Assembly: GCF_011397635.1 (NCBI RefSeq)
Contig: NC_064767.1
Coordinates: forward strand, 19,952,537-20,016,536
Reading direction: 5' to 3'
Length of the DNA stretch: 64,000 bases
From: Epinephelus fuscoguttatus
Lineage: Eukaryota > Chordata > Actinopteri > Perciformes > Serranidae
Shown: piece by piece, positions 12,446 to 25,849 of the stretch
Layout of the letters: each line of letters begins with the position of its first letter
Numbering within the stretch: position 1 is the first letter of the stretch
Made by a program: the position numbers and the translations under genes
The notes under the pieces: model-generated
Databases searched by the model: none
What the model was told of the DNA's origin: nothing
What the model saw: the letters and a program-made list of their open reading frames with translations, nothing else

Positions 12446-14948
12446 TGAATATTATGTGAATGAGACTGGTCATGGGAATCATTTATTTAGGCAATTAATG
12501 AAATTACGTTTTACAGTAAATGACACATTTATTGTCCACAACAGGTGAAGGGTCCATAGTAACAGAATTATCATGATAATACATAAAAATTGTGGTTATA
12601 TTTATAAAGTGTACACTCCTGCATTTTTGCCTTTGTGTGTGCATTAATTGAAAAATCGAAAATTAAACTTACTGAGGCCTACCCAGAGATAGTTTTGTGA
12701 TGCTCATTAGTTAAACGGCAACTTCTAAAAAAAATAGTCTGGGTACAAATTCTAACAATAATTTTATGTCAACAAACCGTTTGTCAAAGCATCTGCGCTC
12801 CTCCAAAACGCAAATCTTTGCATATAATATTAAATATACATAACGCCAATTAAGTCTGTCAGATGCAGTGAGGTGGAAGCAATGTATGCGCCGACGGAAA
12901 GTGTTATAAATTCAGACAGCCAAAGGAAGAAGTCCATGCAAAACACATCCTAATTGTTCCCCTGCACAGCGTGTGAGCATCCGAGGCGTTCAGCCGGTGT
13001 CTAAATAAGGTGGGCTGAAGATGTAAAGTGCCAAATAAACTTCTCGGCGAATAGCAGGACTTCTGGGAGGAGCCTGGCAGCCAGGAGGGTGAGGTACCCT
13101 CTCAGCATCTCTCCTGAGCCAGCGAGGGAGTTGCGCTCTTGCCATGCTGAGGATTCAAATATGCTCAAAATGATGGCAGGAGAAAAATAGTGAAATTTAA
13201 AGAGAAATTACCCCAGAAATGGATTCACGTCTGAATGGATGAACCTAAAATCGTTGCTTGATCCCCAGGACAAGTGGGATTGTCTTTTTTCTTTCTGGTG
13301 AGTAAAACATTTAATTTTTAAGTGATGGTTTATTTCAGTTTGGTAAATGTTATTTAAGAGTGCTGTATTTGAACATCTTGCAAAGTGCACAGCAAATTTC
13401 TGGAGTGGAATAATATGGAGTTAGATTAAAAAGAGTGATGGAGTTAGATTTTTGGAGTTTATTTTCTCATGTAGACAACAGCTTGGGTTCAAGCATTATC
13501 TTTGGCGGAGTAATATTTTGGTGTTCATGTGTTTGTTGAGCGTGATTCAACTCGACTGCGATGTCAATTAATCCCTTCAGACTATCGGTACATCTCTGCT
13601 GCTGCCGAGCCTAGAGGTCTCTCCTTAGACTTTGTCTAGACTCGTAAGGCAGGTAATAGCTCTATTTTACTTTCCAAACTAAATGTCAGGTTGTGAGAGA
13701 TTAATTGTCAGAGTAACTTCAATATAATGATGCATTTTTGAAGCTTAACACACAAGAATTTGACGTTGTCACTTGCAAAAAAACAACAACACCTGTTTTC
13801 TGTAGTTTGTTATTGGAAATGCTTTACTTTAAAAGCAGATTATTCTGGTCCGGTTAACATGCGTAGTTTAAACACTAGAATACACAGAAGACACATGTGC
13901 ATCTTCACATTGATTCACAAGCCACTGTCAACCTTACAAAATGATTTAAGTGTTATGAAGTTGAATATTGTGTTGGCCTCCTTGATTGCACAGGCACTGT
14001 TGAAAACATGCCAGTGTTCAGAAAATTAACTCCTATCATTTTGCACAATGGCAAGATTGTTTTAGTAATGTTTGGTATGAAACCTGTTTCCATGCTTTCC
14101 ATGTGAGTGAAAACATCCCCAGGAAGATATTGGTGGGAGAGATAAGGCATGTCAAATGTTTTGATACCCAAATAGGGCTGATTCATCTTTTTTTGTTGCA
14201 TCACAGAATCATTTTATTTAGGCTGTCAACATTGTGAAGTGATTCTTGCTTTAATGTTTTACATGTTTAAAGTTAGAAGCCCTTCATGTTGACATGATCC
14301 TGCATCACAGATAAGTTTTATGCAGTGTTAAAATAACTATATGTATTGTATTGACAATGTGTGTACAGTTTTGTCTATACATCCATTTTATTTACTTACT
14401 TCTTGTTATACAAGAACTTATCCATGCCACATGGAGTTTTGAACACACTGTGGAAGGATTTTGCAACTTAAACATTTAGAATAATCAATGTTTTTTTGTG
14501 TGTGTGATTATTTTCACCTAAAACCTTTTTAGTATTGTAAAATATTAACTCCACACATTAATAAAACCAACTTCTAAGTGTTGTCTGTTAACACTACAAA
14601 AGTAGTTAATGATAAAATCAACTCAAGGACAGAGCTGTATTTTACTCGACTTGGGATTAATGTTTTAACTCTTGAGCAGGGTTCAAAGTTCAGCTACCAA
14701 GAAAGAGTTACTTCAACTATCCCCTAGAGCTTCATTAGCTGGTCTCACATGTACACTTGAGTTGAGCTGAACACCCAGAGAGTTTACTGAAGTGATGCAT
14801 TTTATTTATTGAGTACTGCTGTACATTTGTCTTAAACATTCTCACAGTAGTGCAAAGTTTAAAGTGAACTGCAGACTGTAATAGTGACTGATGGATATTC
14901 TAAATTGCCGGAACTTGTTACTAATATAATTTTATTTGTGGACACACA
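12446..14948 (+). other. chat intron sequence between VAChT and first chat coding exon
   Basis: AT-rich, no coding exon seen. A mixed-composition stretch at 12820-13160 is the only part that stands out by eye. No repeat recognised. Confidence 0.5.
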
Positions 14949-14985
14949 GTCTGTCTCAAAGGCTGCTCTTCTGCGCACCGCCAAC

Positions 14986-17900
14986 ATGCCAGTTCTGGAC
15001 CAAGAGCCCTCCAAGGACTTAGGGGGCAGCGATGTAAATACATATGTATATATACACACATATTTATATTGTATAAATGTATGTTTTACTAGACTAAGCA
15101 TGAGAGATTAGTTTGGAACGTCAAAAATCAAATTGAAGTTAAGAATATTATTAAGGCTGAGACATAAAAGAGACTTTAGGAATCTATGAATGATATTTTA
15201 TAAGAATATGCTTTGAAATTTTAATTAATGTGCATGTGACAGAGGAGATTCAGAAATTTAAATGAACTGCGGTTACACATTTAGGTAAAATAAAGAGTTT
15301 TTCTTCCCTAACACTGCTCAGGGTCTTCCTAAGCTGCCAGTCCCGGCCCTGAAAGAAACACTGGACATGTACCTGAGGTGCATGAAGCACCTGCTCACAG
15401 AGGAGCAGTTCAACAAGACCCAAAATGCAGTGAAGCAGTTTGGAGCCCCTGGAGGAGTGGGGGAGCTACTACAGAGCAAACTCACGGAGAGGAGGGAGAA
15501 CAAGGCAAACTGGGTAAATAAAATTAGTCAAAAGTCAAGTAATTTCAAATCCCTTGACAAATTGTTTTCAAGTAGTGACACTTAATAATGAAACTTATGT
15601 GCTTGTTTATTTTAAAGTTCAGACTTGAATGATTAACACTGCTAAGAACACATAAAGTGCAAACCAGTAATTTATATTTTTAAATACAAATTTGATGTAT
15701 GATTTATAAGAGCAAATAAACTGCTTTCTGTGTTATAGGTTTAATTTACACAGTTGTTTAGAAACCTTACTGATGTAAACAAATACTTAGGCCTTTAAAC
15801 AAATCCCTCCATGCCTGACTGTAGGTGTATGACTACTGGCTGAATGACATGTACCTGAACAACAGACTGGCTCTGCCCGTCAACTCCAGTCCTGTGATGG
15901 TCTTCCCACAGCAGCACTTCAGGGCTCCCATCGACTCTTTACGGTACAAGACGCTGCACAACAGAGACAGAGGAGTCATGAGGAAAACCTCACAAGACAG
16001 AACGCAGATGTATACAACAGATACTGTAAATAAACAAGCTGTAATTACCATGCATTGTAATAAAGGCAATTTTTGATGGTTACAGCACAAAGACCTGAGA
16101 AATGATAGCAAACTGTATAAATTACTCATAGACTGGCTTTGATTGATTATAGGAAACTGAACACTTCCTTGCTACACATTAACAGATAGGGTCATTACCC
16201 ACAACACCTCAAGGACCGAGAGGCCACGCCAGGTCTCTGGTGTCAAGGCTAAGAGGCAATGAAGGCTGTGGTTTGGTTAACGTGGTATTGATCTCCTTAA
16301 CCAGATGATTTACATACAGCATTTATACTGATAGGTGTAATACAGCAACACAAGAACGAGGCTAAATGTAGTGAATTACTGCCACAAGTACAGAGAGAAT
16401 GAGAGGAAGTAACTGAGTACAACATGTGTGTGTACTGGGAAGTCTTTTACAAAGTGAAGGTTTTCTTTTCTAGGTTTGCCGCACACTTGATTTCTGGAGT
16501 TTTGGAGTATAAGACACTTCTTGATTCGTAAGTTAACGTACAATGTGAGCACGATCATCTTCAGCTGTGGGTCATGTGTGAATAAAAGGCCTGACAGAGT
16601 AATATATATCTGTGTGTAGACGTGCTCTCCCTGTGGACTACGCCCGGGGCCAGCTGGCTGGAACCCCTCTGTGTATGGAGCAGTACTATCGCCTCTTCAC
16701 TTCCTACCGCCTACCGGGGTCTGAGAGGGACACACTGGTGGCCCAGGAGAGCAGCGTGATGCCAGAACCTGAACACATCATTGTGGCTTGTAAAAACCAG
16801 GTCAGACACACTGAGAAAAACATGCCACAGACTTCAGACAAAGGACCAGTTACTAGTTTTTTCTGATGTTTTCAACCACATCATATGGTCACAATCAGCA
16901 GATGATGAGTTTGCCTAGTTGACATGGTAATGAATCAGCTGACATTTGAGCTTAGCACTTTCAGGACCTCTCATCTGTGTTGGCATATAGGTGAAGCATG
17001 AACATTAATTCTTGACTTTGGAAAGAGCAGTTTGACAAAGCAGTCTCGATCCTTTTAGTTCTTCTTCATCACAAGGTCAAGAATGAGCCTTCAGATTAAA
17101 CATCTGAGCTGAATTCAGAACAGATCAGCTCACAGAGTCACAGTTACACTTATAATACATCGTGTCCCTGTCACAGCAGAACATTTGGATCATCACTCAC
17201 TGTATCTGATGGTACTATAAACAGGCTCTGGGGGCACAAAACTTAATTCCCAATGGGTAACAGCCACAAGACACAGACAAGTGCTCTCTGTTAATTTAAT
17301 TACCTAGAACATGTGTGACATTTGCATATCAACAAGAAATCTTCAGATTGTCACTACGTTGCAGCTCCACAGAGGTTCTCCAGTTATATTAGAAGAGTCA
17401 AATAAGCTCAAACAAGTCTTCAAAAAAGTAAATCAGTTAAAGAGATGGCAGCACAGTGGTACAAGGTTTAGTATTGTTGCCTCACAGCAAGAGGGTTCCT
17501 GGTTCAAACCCTGAGGTGGGGGAGCCCTTCTGTGCAGAGTTTGCATGTTCTCCCCGTGTCAGCGTGGCTTTTCTGCGGGTACACCGACTTCTTCCCACAG
17601 TCCAAAGACATGCAGGTTAATTGGTGACTCTAAATTGCCTGTAGGTGTGAATGTGAGTGTGAATGGTTGTCTGTCTCTATGTGTCAGCCCTGTGATAGTC
17701 TGGTGACCTGTCCAAGGTGTACCCCACCTCTTGCCCAGTGTTGGCTGGGATAGGCTCCAGCCCCTGCGACTCCCAACAGGATAAGCAGCTATGGAAAAAG
17801 CAGTTGAAGATGCTCACTTACTAGTAATGGACCAGTATTGTCACTCTAGACTAAACTGAAACACCATGATTCAGCCTGTGCATACTGTATTCCTCTACAC

Positions 17901-20900
17901 ACACTGGTTTCTGGTGAAATGAGGGATTATTACAAACATTCTGGGTGTGCTTGCTTTGTTTTACCTCCAAATAAAGTGGTTAGAAAAGAACATCTAGCCA
18001 AACTGTTGCTGTTTTAACATGTCTGACATTATGATCATTTGTTTCTTGCCCCGTTGGACTTAATCAGAATTCATCTTAAAGTCTCTGCTGCCCCTCACTA
18101 TGCACATCCTGCCAGACATCCCCATGTCCCCATGTCTTGTCTGGAAACAATACTTCTATGCGCTTCAGCCTGCAGTACAGATTTACAACCAATTACTGAA
18201 CCTCTGTCCAGTTCTTCGTGCTGGATGTGGTAATCAACTTCCGCCGCCTGAATGAAAGAGACCTGCTGACTCAGCTGGAGAAGATCGCCAGGATGGCTGA
18301 CAACGAAGAAGAGCGGCTCCCACCTATTGGTCTCCTCACGTCAGATGGACGGACAGAGTGGGCCGAGTCTCGCAGTGTGCTAATGAGAGGTATGAGACTA
18401 AGTCAGGTGGATGTCAGTGTTTCCAAGACTGTTTGCTCCACCAAACTGACATTTTTTTTGTATGTGTTGTGCTCTAGAGTCTACTAACAGGGACTCTCTG
18501 GACATGATTGAGCGTTGTCTCTGTCTAGTCTGTTTGGATGACGCCACTGGGGTTGAGCAAAGTGACACCACACGTGCCATGTTGATGCTGCATGGTGGAG
18601 GAGTGGCCAAGAATGGAGGCAACCGCTGGTATGACAAGCCGATGCAGGTTAGTGAGCACAGCTAGCTAGTAAGACTACTTTAATGTGTGCCTCCTTAACT
18701 TACAGCACACTGTGTGCCCTGCATTTTCTTAGAGAATTGGGGAAAAGAAAGAATCACGTGAGGATGAAAGGCATGTAGATGACTGAGGGATGCTACAACT
18801 CCTTAATTAGTGTGGAAAATAACATAATTATTAAATTTATGTTCCTCTCTCTGGATGTAATTAGCCAATCCCATACCAAATCAAGAATTTACATTTAAAT
18901 AAATTCTGACAGAGAGTGGACGTTCCCATTGGATTACAAGCTGTCAGCCTGATGTCATTAGCATGAACTTTGATGGAGATGTTTTGATGAAGAATTCAGA
19001 TCACTTGAATGAACTTGAGGCTTCCTCTCTAAATTATTTCTTCACTGCAGGGTGTAACATGTGGATGAAATGCATATGCAGGAACATGTGGTTACAGTAA
19101 AGAGCAGAATGCACAAGTATAGCGATGCAACTGAATATGAGTTGAATCCCAGATAATCTAGCATTGCAGTTTGGTTCAACTCAAGAAATTCACATTGACA
19201 ATAGCATGACTGTGTCAGTTTGTCGTAGGAGCTGACGGCTGCTGCGGAGTCGTGTGTGAACACTCGCCATTTGAGGGAATTGTCCTCGTCCAGTGCACAG
19301 AGTATCTACTCAAATACATGTAAGAGATGGAAAATGTGTGTGTGATACTGGTTGGCATATGCTCAGAAAATCCAAATAAGACTATCCTAAAAAAACATGC
19401 CAAATTATATATTCCCATGTGACATCAGGATTGGCAGCCCATCAAAGCTGGTCAGGGCTGCGAGTGTGAGCGAGCTGCCTGCACCACGCAGGCTCCGCTG
19501 GAAGTGTACTCCAGAGATTCACAAATTCCTCGCTTCTTCTGCTGACAAACTACAGAGGTGTGGGTTTACTCTGGTTTCTGTGCAATTAAATTCATGGATA
19601 AATGTTCTCCTCTCACAGCAGGATTTAATCTTATATCCTTATTTATCCTTATTTGCTCAGGCAGGTGAAAAATCTGGACATGAATGTCCACAAATTTTAC
19701 GATTACGGGAAAGAGTTCATCAAGAAGCAGAAAATGAGTCCAGATGCCTACATCCAGGTTGCTCTTCAGTTAGCCTACTACCGGTGAGAAAAAGATCATT
19801 ATGACAGGACTGATTTTCAAACATCACATTAACCCAGAGCACCAAGCTACAAAGCTTTTCTTTTTGTGTGTTACTGTAGATGTCATGGCAGACAGGTGGC
19901 GACCTATGAGAGTGCTTCTATACGTCGTTTTAAGGAGGGCAGAGTGGACAACATCCGCTCAGCCACACCAGAAGCCCTAACATTTATCAAAGCAATGACT
20001 GATGGGAGCTCAAGCACAAGTGTAAGATGTTTAAATAAATAAATAAATAAATAAAGGGATTTAATGGTGGAGTTACTGACTCTCTGTTGTTCATGTCTCC
20101 AGGATGCAGAAAAGATGGAGCTGTTACGAGGTGCAATAACTGCGCAGACAAAGTACACTATTCTGGTGACTATTCTCTAACCTTCTCTAACCAGATTCCT
20201 GTTACAATGTTGAATTTACTTGTTAAAAAAAATACACTAACATATGTATTCATTCTCCTCTCCAGGCTATTACAGGAATGGCGATAGACAATCACTTACT
20301 TGGACTACGTGAAATTGCACAAGAACTAAAGATAGAGAAGCCGGAAATATTCAAAGATGAAGCCTATCTCATCAGTAATCAGTTCATTCTCTCTACAAGT
20401 CAGGTACTGTCATCTGATTTTAAACATTAGACTGAAGGTATATTTAATCAAAATCATAATAAAGAGGCACTATAATGTGTTCTTCTCTGGCTCCGCAGGG
20501 CGCTCTCTAAAGTCTGAAAATTTAACATAAGTGTCATCATGTTTTTCTTGGCTTGTACTTGAGACGTAAAATTTGCAACAGAAAGTTTGATATTCAAACT
20601 CTACGAGTGGGGTTTGAAAGAAGTCTGCATTTAGGAGCCAAGATGTTTCTAATGAATATCGCTGCAACTCTAATGATTATTGTCATTATTAATTAATCTG
20701 CAGATTACTTTCTCAATTAATTGTTTGATCACAATATGCTGAAACACAGGGTGATGTCAACCAGTGTCTTGCTTTGTTGGACCAACAGTTCAGAACCAAA
20801 AAATTCTTGGATAATTTTAAAAACAAGACAAACTTTTAATCCTCACATTTGAGAACCTGGAACCATCAGAATTTTAGCATATTTAGCTGCAACCAGCAGC

Positions 20901-22301
20901 TCTATAGCTCACTCTGTTGGTCGATCAGTCTGTGGTTGGTATACAAAAATTTCCCCACCTTTTGTCAACCACAGCCATAGGAGGCTGAAATGTGGCAAGG
21001 CGGTCAAGTGTGTGAGAGTGGGTGTAAAGGAGCGTTTGTCTTCATGCTAGTTGGCTAAAACTGTGATATAGTGGGAATGGCCTATAACAAAAATCCCAAT
21101 AACTTCCAAATGCACTCAAAGACTGGCACGAGATTTTGCAGAAAGATGGTCACAAGCCAGAGGACAGCTGACTAACTCTTCATGCCACAAAGGGGGGCTA
21201 CAATAAAAAGGCACATAACTTCTAAACAGATTCACTTCACATGACTGAAGACACACTCACAGAGACAGACATGCAAACACACCATTTTGCCATGTCCCCT
21301 TTCATAACTCACCAAATAGCTGGAGGAACCAATGGACAAGTGTTAAGTGTTGGTGAGGTTGTGTTTGTATGTGTGTGAGTGAGAAAGAATATGGAAATGC
21401 ATGGATGCATGCACATTCGTGTACCCAGCTATTGCGGATTTACATTTGCTGCTTAAAAAATTACTTAAACAACAAACCAATTAACAAAATAATTGGAATT
21501 CATTTAATTTCAACTGATTCTTTCAATAATTGATTAATTGTTGCATCTCTAAATGAAAGACACTGCTGAGTTGCATCATGAAAAGTGCCGACATTCCAAC
21601 ATTTTTGGACCATGACCCATATTAGAGACAAAAAGACAGGTTCAGTCTCAGCTACTTTAATTTTGATAATTCTTTTCTGTCTCTTTTGAGTCCCCCAAAT
21701 TTATGGAAGGTCAATACTAAATCACTGGAGTATCACTTTAATGTGCACTACAAGCAACAAGACAGGCATAAAGGTTTTGCTTATATAATTGTCAGACTCT
21801 CAATAGTCTTGTCTCAACCTTCCCACCTACAGCAGTACTTGAACACACCAGTTAAACTGTGGGCTCTTCCCTCAGGTTCCTACAACTGTTGAGATGTTCT
21901 GCTGCTACGGACCCGTGGTTCCAAATGGATATGGAGCGTGCTACAACCCTCAGTCGGACCACATTATCTTCTCTGTGTCCAGTTTTCGTGAGAGTGAGCA
22001 GACGTGTTCGGCAAAATTTGTCAAGTGTCTGGAGCAGGGACTCCTGGACATGAGGGATCTGTGCAATAAATGTAACTCCAGCTCCAATCTGACCCAGCAA
22101 AGACAGGGTCAGACGCTGGAGACGCACACGCAAACAGACACAAACTGGCAAAGAAAGACCCCACAGAGACCAGCTGACCTGACCAAGAATCAGCAAACAC
22201 TGCCACAGGTTGTGCTGAAGACACCAGACCAGACTAAAGTGGAGGCTCAGACCCAGACTGCAGCACTGGGAGAGGCTTTGAAGAACGGACGTCAATCATA
22301 A
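14986..22301 (+). CDS. chat: choline acetyltransferase, 14 coding exons, complete
   Basis: Transfers acetyl from acetyl-CoA to choline in cholinergic nerve terminals. Coding exons read from GT-AG borders: 14986-15033, 15322-15513, 15825-15943, 16474-16527, 16620-16800, 18212-18389, 18478-18647, 19219-19319, 19429-19557, 19661-19783, 19880-20021, 20103-20165, 20266-20403, 21876-22301. They sum to 2064 nt, in frame, 687 residues, near the 69-kDa form. Landmarks: LPKLPVPAL opening of the carnitine/choline acyltransferase fold; [29 protein letters not shown]; catalytic His329 in [10 protein letters not shown]; the family STS motif at 543-545; [19 protein letters not shown] near the end. The start (MPVLDQEP) resembles mammalian MPILEK. 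The frame stays open upstream to acceptor-like AGs at 14949 and 14961, so an upstream non-coding or extending exon is likely. The last about 45 residues are Gln/Thr-rich and family-variable. No broken exon seen. Confidence 0.97.
17441..17800 (+). mobile_element. tRNA-headed SINE-like repeat, fullest copy (chat intron 5)
   Basis: Starts with pol III-like boxes: A-type AGCACAGTGG near 17449-17458 and B-type GGTTCAAACCC at 17501-17511. The body (ACATGCAGGTTAATTGGTGA, GTGATAGTCTGGTGACCTGT) is shared with the copies at 32330 and 39910. It ends at GGATAAGCAGCTATGGAAAA. Confidence 0.65.
20660..21549. mobile_element. dispersed teleost MITE interrupted by an inner insertion (chat intron 13)
   Basis: Left end GCTGCAACTCTAATGATTAT; right end read inward GATGCAACAATTAATCAATT. 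Left-half blocks such as CACATTTGAGAACCTGGAAC are ones I recall from a very common fish MITE. About 530 bases near 20890-21430 are foreign to that repeat and look like a later insertion. The family name is uncertain. Confidence 0.6.
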
Positions 22302-23600
22302 GAAACTGACGGTGAAAACAGTGGTGGTGTGATTTTAAATGTGTGTTTTGTGCTGCAACAATGTAACTGTGATCCAAAATGTCACGTAAAGCTGTTTTGT
22401 TGTATCCTGTACTGTAAAATGTATGAAGTGCTGATGATAATCTAATTTACTTATTCTTAGAGAATATTAGAAGTGGTTGGTTCTTACAGAGGACGTTTTC
22501 AGGTGTTGTATCACAAAAAATATCACATATACTGCAGTAATTTAAATGTCTGTCAAAATGTTTAACTATATGAAGCTAAAAAATCAAGTCACATTTGAGT
22601 TTTGATTGTTGTTTTGCACCAAATTGAGATGAATCAGCCAAAGAAAAGAGTAAATGCATTGTTTGTTAAAGCAATCTAGGAGTCTGTGAGTTATGATAAA
22701 TGGCTGATTGTCTCTGTATATATCTATTTGCAAATCGCATGCTGCTATCTAACGATTTTCTGAAGATTAAGGTACACTGTATAACTACAATCTTCTATGC
22801 AATTAGTGTTGTCTTCATAAGTTGTGTCTGATGTGCCAACAATACAGGTACTTAAATGTCTACTAAATGTTTTTTTATAAAGTTCACTAGACAATTAGTT
22901 CATATTGTACTGGAAAAAAACTTACCAGGATTTTAAAGGGATACTGTTCAGTTTATCAAAGAATGTTAAATGTGATTAAACTGTGTATTTGTACATTTGT
23001 GAGCAGAATATATCAATTAAGTTATTTATTTTTGTATGATATAACTTAATGTTACAAAGTGTAAATGTAAGCTATAAAAGTAAGTACATGAAACTTACTA
23101 ACCAGAGGTGATCACTGTGTTTATGACTGTCCAAATATTGTATTTATTAAGTACTGCTGAACATTAACAGAAAAAAAGCTAATCATATTAGGGCTTAAGT
23201 TCATTTTGCTGTTTACAGAGTAGATACCATGTTTAAGTTTAAAAAAAAAATCTCTTCTAAATGTGTTTTGTGATTCACATATCCATTTAGTGCACATGAA
23301 GCAGCTCTGTGTGTCTCTACCTACTCTGAATTTATGGAGCAGTGGCATTAAGGAATCAGAATATGTCCATTTGATTTATAAAAAAAAATATGTTTTTATT
23401 TTTACAAAGACAATGCACATTAATCAATACCACTGTAAATGTGCCAGCGTTAAACAGAACTCTTGGAATTATATGAATTTATTTATTTTTTGTAAAGTAT
23501 AGTTATCATCATGACATAGTAAGTTATATTATAGTTTCCTATCTGTGATATATGGTACAAGGTCAAATGTATAATAAAGTTTCTTGAATTGAAGAGACTC
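22302..23600 (+). other. chat: chat 3' UTR with polyadenylation signal
   Basis: AT-rich, no coding potential, follows the chat stop directly. It has several ATTTA-type motifs (for example around 23020 and 23140) and ends near AATAAA at 23573-23578, which is followed by a T/G-rich stretch. Length is inferred from that signal. Confidence 0.55.
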
Positions 23601-23761
23601 TGAGTCCTAATTATCAGAAAACTTTTCATTTAGTGGAAAAAGCATCTTGTGAAATCTGTTATTAATATCTTTTAAAGGGTAGAGTGTAGTTCTCATATTG
23701 AGACTTAATATCTTATAAGGGTTTGGAAACATCTCATAGCCTAGTATTTGACTTACTATAG

Positions 23762-23825
23762 TCTAATTCAATTCAATTCAATTCAACAGAACTTTATTTA
23801 TCCTGAAGGAAATTATTGTGCCAGA
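23762..23825 (+). repeat. (AATTC)n run plus short dispersed repeat
   Basis: About four AATTC units at 23765-23788, then ACTTTATTTATCCTGAAGGA, related to the repeat at 54748. Confidence 0.4.
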
Positions 23826-24164
23826 TAATGCCTAAAATTAATGTTCACAAACCAGTAACAACCAGAACAACCAGTAGGTTCCCTGGGTATGGGTCACACA
23901 CTGGGCCTATAGCTGTTTAAAACATTATCAGTTTAAATATGAGTCAAAATATTCAAAATATGCAAGACATAAAGGGTGATAAAGTGATACTCATACATGT
24001 AATGTAGTGTGTCTAACTATTGGATCATACAGCCTGAATAAGTGTAATACAGCCTCTTCTTTTTAACAAGTGGAGCAAATGGGATTGCTGGACACATTTC
24101 AGAGGGGCCATGTTGGCAATGGGTGCATTGTGAGTGACGGTTACCCAGGTGACTGCAGCAAACA

Positions 24165-24634
24165 ATGCCGAAAAACGCGCGTGTGACACTTTGCTACGGA
24201 CCTTATGAATCCAGTGGAATGGTTAAACACAGGACCTTCCGCCTGCAGGGTCTCCAGGGTAAGGACACCCACATGTTGTCTGTCTTTCTTGACTCTTTTA
24301 GGTGAGGTTAAACACTGTTTGTCCACCGTCCAACATGTCCACAGCCGCTCTGGAGGCGCGCGGGCACCAGTGCGTCTTGGAGGAAACGCGCGAGTGGAAC
24401 ATGGTGGAGCTCGTGGTCAACGGGGAGCTCGTCTTCAGCTGTAACATACAGCAGCTGGAGTTTGGTGAGTTTGGTGAGCTGTGACGGGAAACGAAGGCGA
24501 CGTGTGACGTTGTTGTGAAGTCACTGTGATGTAAACCAGAGTCACTGATCATGTTTCTTTTCCCTGAAGGTGGAGATGGACAGCTGGACCCTGTCTGTAA
24601 AGAGGCTGTGACTGCTGTGGAGAACGCTTACTGA
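24165..24634 (+). CDS. c10orf53: UPF0728 protein (C10orf53-type), 3 exons
   Basis: Small protein of unknown function. Exons 24165-24258, 24345-24464 and 24570-24634 give 279 nt, 92 residues. The start MPKNARVTLCYGPYESSG and the middle EWNMVELVVNGELVFSCNI closely resemble human C10orf53 as I recall it, and the C-terminus GGDGQLDPVCKEA ends in the same NAY. Exon 2 could appear to begin earlier because an AG at about 24300 leaves an open frame; the acceptor at 24344 is preferred because it restores the GHxCVLE alignment and reading phase. The gene lies between chat and ogdhl, as in mammals. The short 3' UTR has AATAAA at 24716-24721. Confidence 0.93.
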
Positions 24635-24715
24635 AGATGACAGAAAACAAACACCCATGTGTATATTTGCTATTTTCTTATTCAATAACCCAGACAACAG
24701 TTACTTTTATATATA

Positions 24716-24721
24716 AATAAA
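24716..24721 (+). terminator. polyadenylation signal of the C10orf53-type gene
   Basis: AATAAA 82 bases after the stop codon, followed by a T-rich stretch. Confidence 0.6.
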
Positions 24722-25079
24722 TTTCTGCTTTTTTATCTGAGTTGCTTCATGCTGTTGGTGATGGGTTTAACAGCGCTGACAGTAGGCCTACATTATTGCA
24801 AGGCTGCTGCCCCTGGGCCCCAGAAGTTGCACACTAACTGTATGTGATTTGGTATTGCAGATCTGTAAGGGAATTTACATCATTAATGTGCACTACAGTG
24901 GGACTTGCATCATTATCTTGTGGGCCAGTCTTTTTTAGAGGGGCCTTTGTCAAAATAAGGTTTTAACACATTCATTGTGTAAGCTTATATTGCACTCATC
25001 TGGTGCATATTCCAGGGTTATGTTTAGGTCTACTTTTTGCTTACTCCTACATTATGTTTAGTTAGGACAAATTCACTTT

Positions 25080-25290
25080 TGGGGCAGCAGAAGCTTAGCC
25101 TATAGGAACTTGAGTTGGAAAACAGAGGGTGGCATGGCAGGTGGAAAAGTGCCAGTTTGCCTCCCAGACATTACCCTTGAGCAAGAAACCAACCCCCCAC
25201 CTACTCCATGGGCAGCCCTCTCTGGCTTATTATTTAATGCATAGGGGCTGTTTGTGCATGTGTGTGTATTTCAAGCCAGACAACACAGTA
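25080..25290 (+). mobile_element. possible degenerate SINE
   Basis: A-box-like TTAGCCTATAGG near the start, followed by CCCTTGAGCAAGAAACC and a CTCCATGGGCAGCCC block seen in tRNA-type fish repeats. The B box is not clear. Confidence 0.3.
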
Positions 25291-25810
25291 AAAACATTGA
25301 GTTTCCCCTCACGGATTAATGAAGTATATCTCCAAGTATTTCTCTTCTTCTTCTTCTAATTGACTCACAGTTGTATAACTCCAGCACATTTACAAGATGA
25401 TTTCTGGGTTTCTGGGCGAACAACAAATATGCCATGTGCAGTCCACTGTGGGTACTTTAATCAAAGGTATACTATACAGGACTTTCCTAAAAAACAAAGT
25501 ATACACTGATACAGAAGTAATCCTTTTTAATCATTACTTATGACCCACTAGAAGTGTGTTGTTGTGTATTTATCTACAGAGACTCTGCCTGTATTTTCTT
25601 ACTTTCTGTGTTAGGGACGCTTATGGGTGTGTACCCCCACAGCTCTCAAGTGAGGTCAGAGCTTTGTAAAAAGGTAGCCATGATTGTCCATGATTTACCA
25701 CTGACAGTGTGTGATTCTGGATTCTGTGTGTTATGTATTGTAATGTCTGTTTTGTTGTACTTATGACCCCTGTCTGTATCTCAAATTGCCCCTCTGAGGA
25801 CATTAAAGTT

Positions 25811-25849
25811 TTACCTTACCTTACCTTACCTTACCTTACCTTACCTTAC
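25811..25849 (+). repeat. (TTACC)n microsatellite
   Basis: Eight units, the last with a changed final base. Confidence 0.9.

Noticed and set aside
21852-22295. 147-residue - strand frame
   Set aside because: Antisense of the last chat exon.
24300-24344. Earlier start for exon 2 of the C10orf53-type gene
   Set aside because: Would add residues with no family counterpart and break the phase after exon 1; the acceptor at 24344 fits both.
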